Source: an uncultured Woeseiaceae bacterium
GTDB taxonomy: Bacteria; Pseudomonadota; Gammaproteobacteria; Woeseiales; Woeseiaceae
Direction of reading: 5' to 3'
DNA: 7,720 nucleotides
NCBI GenBank assembly: GCA_947259435.1
Contig: CAMYMP010000028.1
Coordinates: 1 to 7,720 of the forward strand
Under the pieces are notes generated by a model that saw only the letters and a list, made by a program, of their open reading frames with translations, made no database searches and had not been told where the DNA came from. The position numbers were made by a program, and so were the translations under genes. Positions 6,958-7,720 of the stretch are shown here, in pieces (within the stretch, counting starts at the first letter, position 1; the number at the start of each line of letters is the position of its first letter).

Positions 6958-7554
6958 CTAGCGCTGGCCGTCGATCATTCGCAGGAATTCAGATCGCGTA
7001 CGCGCGTCTTTGCGGAACGAGCCAATCATCTGGCTGGTGACCATCGAGACGTCAGACTTGTGAATGCCCCGAGTGGTCATACACTGGTGCACGGCCTCGA
7101 TAACGACACCAACGCCCTTTGGCTTGAGCACGTCTTCGATGCAGTTCGCAATCTGTGCCGTCATCTTTTCCTGTACCTGAAAACGTCGCGCAAATGCCTC
7201 AACAACGCGAGCCAGCTTGCTGATACCAACAACCTTGTTTCTCGGCAGATAGCCAACATGCGCCTTGCCGATGATCGGGGCCATGTGATGTTCGCAATGC
7301 GATTCGAACGAGATATCACGCAATACGATCATCTCGTCATACCCCTCGACCTCCTCAAACGTGCGTTTGAGGTATCGCACCGGGTCCTGCTTGTAGCCGC
7401 TGAACCAGTCCTCGTACGCAGTTGCCACGCGTTTTGGCGTGTCGCGGAGTCCCTCACGACCCGGATCTTCGCCGGCCCATAGCAGCAGCGTATGGATGGC
7501 TTCTTCAGCCTGCTTGCGGCTGGGCTTGCGCGGCTTGCTTGTTTTCTTGGTCAA
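6958..7554 (-). CDS. folE: GTP cyclohydrolase I
   Basis: This homo-oligomeric cytoplasmic zinc enzyme converts GTP to 7,8-dihydroneopterin triphosphate, the first step of folate (and other pterin) synthesis. The product of 198 residues matches the family's usual length. [13 protein letters not shown] at 32-44 is the conserved N-terminal block. SHCEHHMAP at 85-93 provides zinc ligands C87 and H90 with H89 as the catalytic histidine. HQCMTTRG at 156-163 provides the third ligand C158. Because C87, H90 and C158 are all present, this is the zinc-dependent type I enzyme (FolE), not the type IB enzyme (FolE2). I chose the TTG at 7554 (residues [10 protein letters not shown]) because AAGGGG at 7567-7562 on the minus strand lies seven bases upstream. 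The frame stays open to 7713, but that extra stretch resembles no FolE sequence. The propeller pseudogene follows 13 bases after the stop, probably in the same transcript. Confidence 0.95.
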   Translation of the reverse strand: MTKKTSKPRKPSRKQAEEAIHTLLLWAGEDPGREGLRDTPKRVATAYEDWFSGYKQDPVRYLKRTFEEVEGYDEMIVLRDISFESHCEHHMAPIIGKAHVGYLPRNKVVGISKLARVVEAFARRFQVQEKMTAQIANCIEDVLKPKGVGVVIEAVHQCMTTRGIHKSDVSMVTSQMIGSFRKDARTRSEFLRMIDGQR

Positions 7555-7720
7555 AACTCTGCCCCTTAGATGCTGCGGGTAGGTGACAGGTCGTCGAGCG
7601 TCGCGACCTAAACACCGATGTCCGGAAGTTCGGGCACTCTCCCTTGTCAGGCAGATTGCCGATCGGCTGCCAGGCCAGTCGGGCAGCTCACGCCCGTCCC
7701 GCCGAGTCCACAATAGCCGC
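7555..7720 (-). other. Region upstream of folE; ribosome site only, no convincing promoter or gene
   Basis: Read on the minus strand, the only clear signal is the folE ribosome site AAGGGG (7567-7562). An imperfect hairpin spans 7589-7608 (GGTCG paired with CGACC, ten-base loop) and could affect folE leader structure, but it is weak. I find no convincing -35/-10 pair. One minus-strand frame is open from the window edge to a TGA at 7690-7688 and might be the last codons of an upstream gene, but it is too short to judge. Confidence 0.35.

Noticed and set aside
6838..7482. Plus-strand open frame of 214 codons opposite folE
   Set aside because: It is antisense to folE, whose zinc-binding motifs are clear; the product shows no known domain.
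7555..7713. folE start upstream at 7713, giving 251 residues
   Set aside because: The extra N-terminal stretch is unlike FolE proteins, and the AAGGGG ribosome site supports the TTG at 7554.

Overview
The window reads as ordinary chromosomal DNA of a moderately GC-rich Gram-negative bacterium. The evidence is two lipoprotein signal peptides with Cys lipoboxes, a proteobacterial-type glutamate racemase and dense gene packing. A marine or soil gammaproteobacterium, possibly near Woeseiaceae or Steroidobacterales, fits the gene mix, but that placement is inference without a search. I see no tRNA, rRNA, CRISPR array, insertion sequence, integrase or phage gene.

Layout. (1) An approximately 150-base leader of unknown content, then a small helical protein of 123 residues (149-520, +) that I do not recognise. 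(2) Convergent to it, a membrane-anchored SRPBCC plus GyrI-like two-domain protein (533-1543, -). (3) A 53-base divergent intergenic region with a CTATCGATAG palindrome and a possible leaderless start for the next gene. (4) murI, glutamate racemase (1597-2424, +). (5) Two lipoprotein metallopeptidases in a row on the + strand: an M49 dipeptidyl-peptidase III-like enzyme (2484-4145) and a DUF885 enzyme (4177-5907), 31 bases apart and probably co-transcribed. (6) On the - strand, folE, GTP cyclohydrolase I (6958-7554), followed 13 bases later by a strictosidine-synthase/SMP-30-like beta-propeller gene (5920-6944). That last gene is broken by an internal out-of-frame deletion.

How the genes fit together. 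murI supplies D-glutamate for peptidoglycan. The two lipoproteins look like an envelope peptide-degrading pair. Their residues after the lipid-bearing Cys differ (Gly versus Asp), which by the Escherichia coli Lol rule would put one on the outer membrane and the other on the inner membrane. folE provides dihydroneopterin triphosphate for folate, and its probable operon partner is the damaged propeller gene.

I do not see a clearly new multi-gene system. The points most worth a second look are the precisely locatable deletion in the propeller gene, the HEXXH (not HEXXXH) zinc motif of the M49 lipoprotein, the SRPBCC-GyrI membrane fusion, and the unrecognised 123-residue protein.
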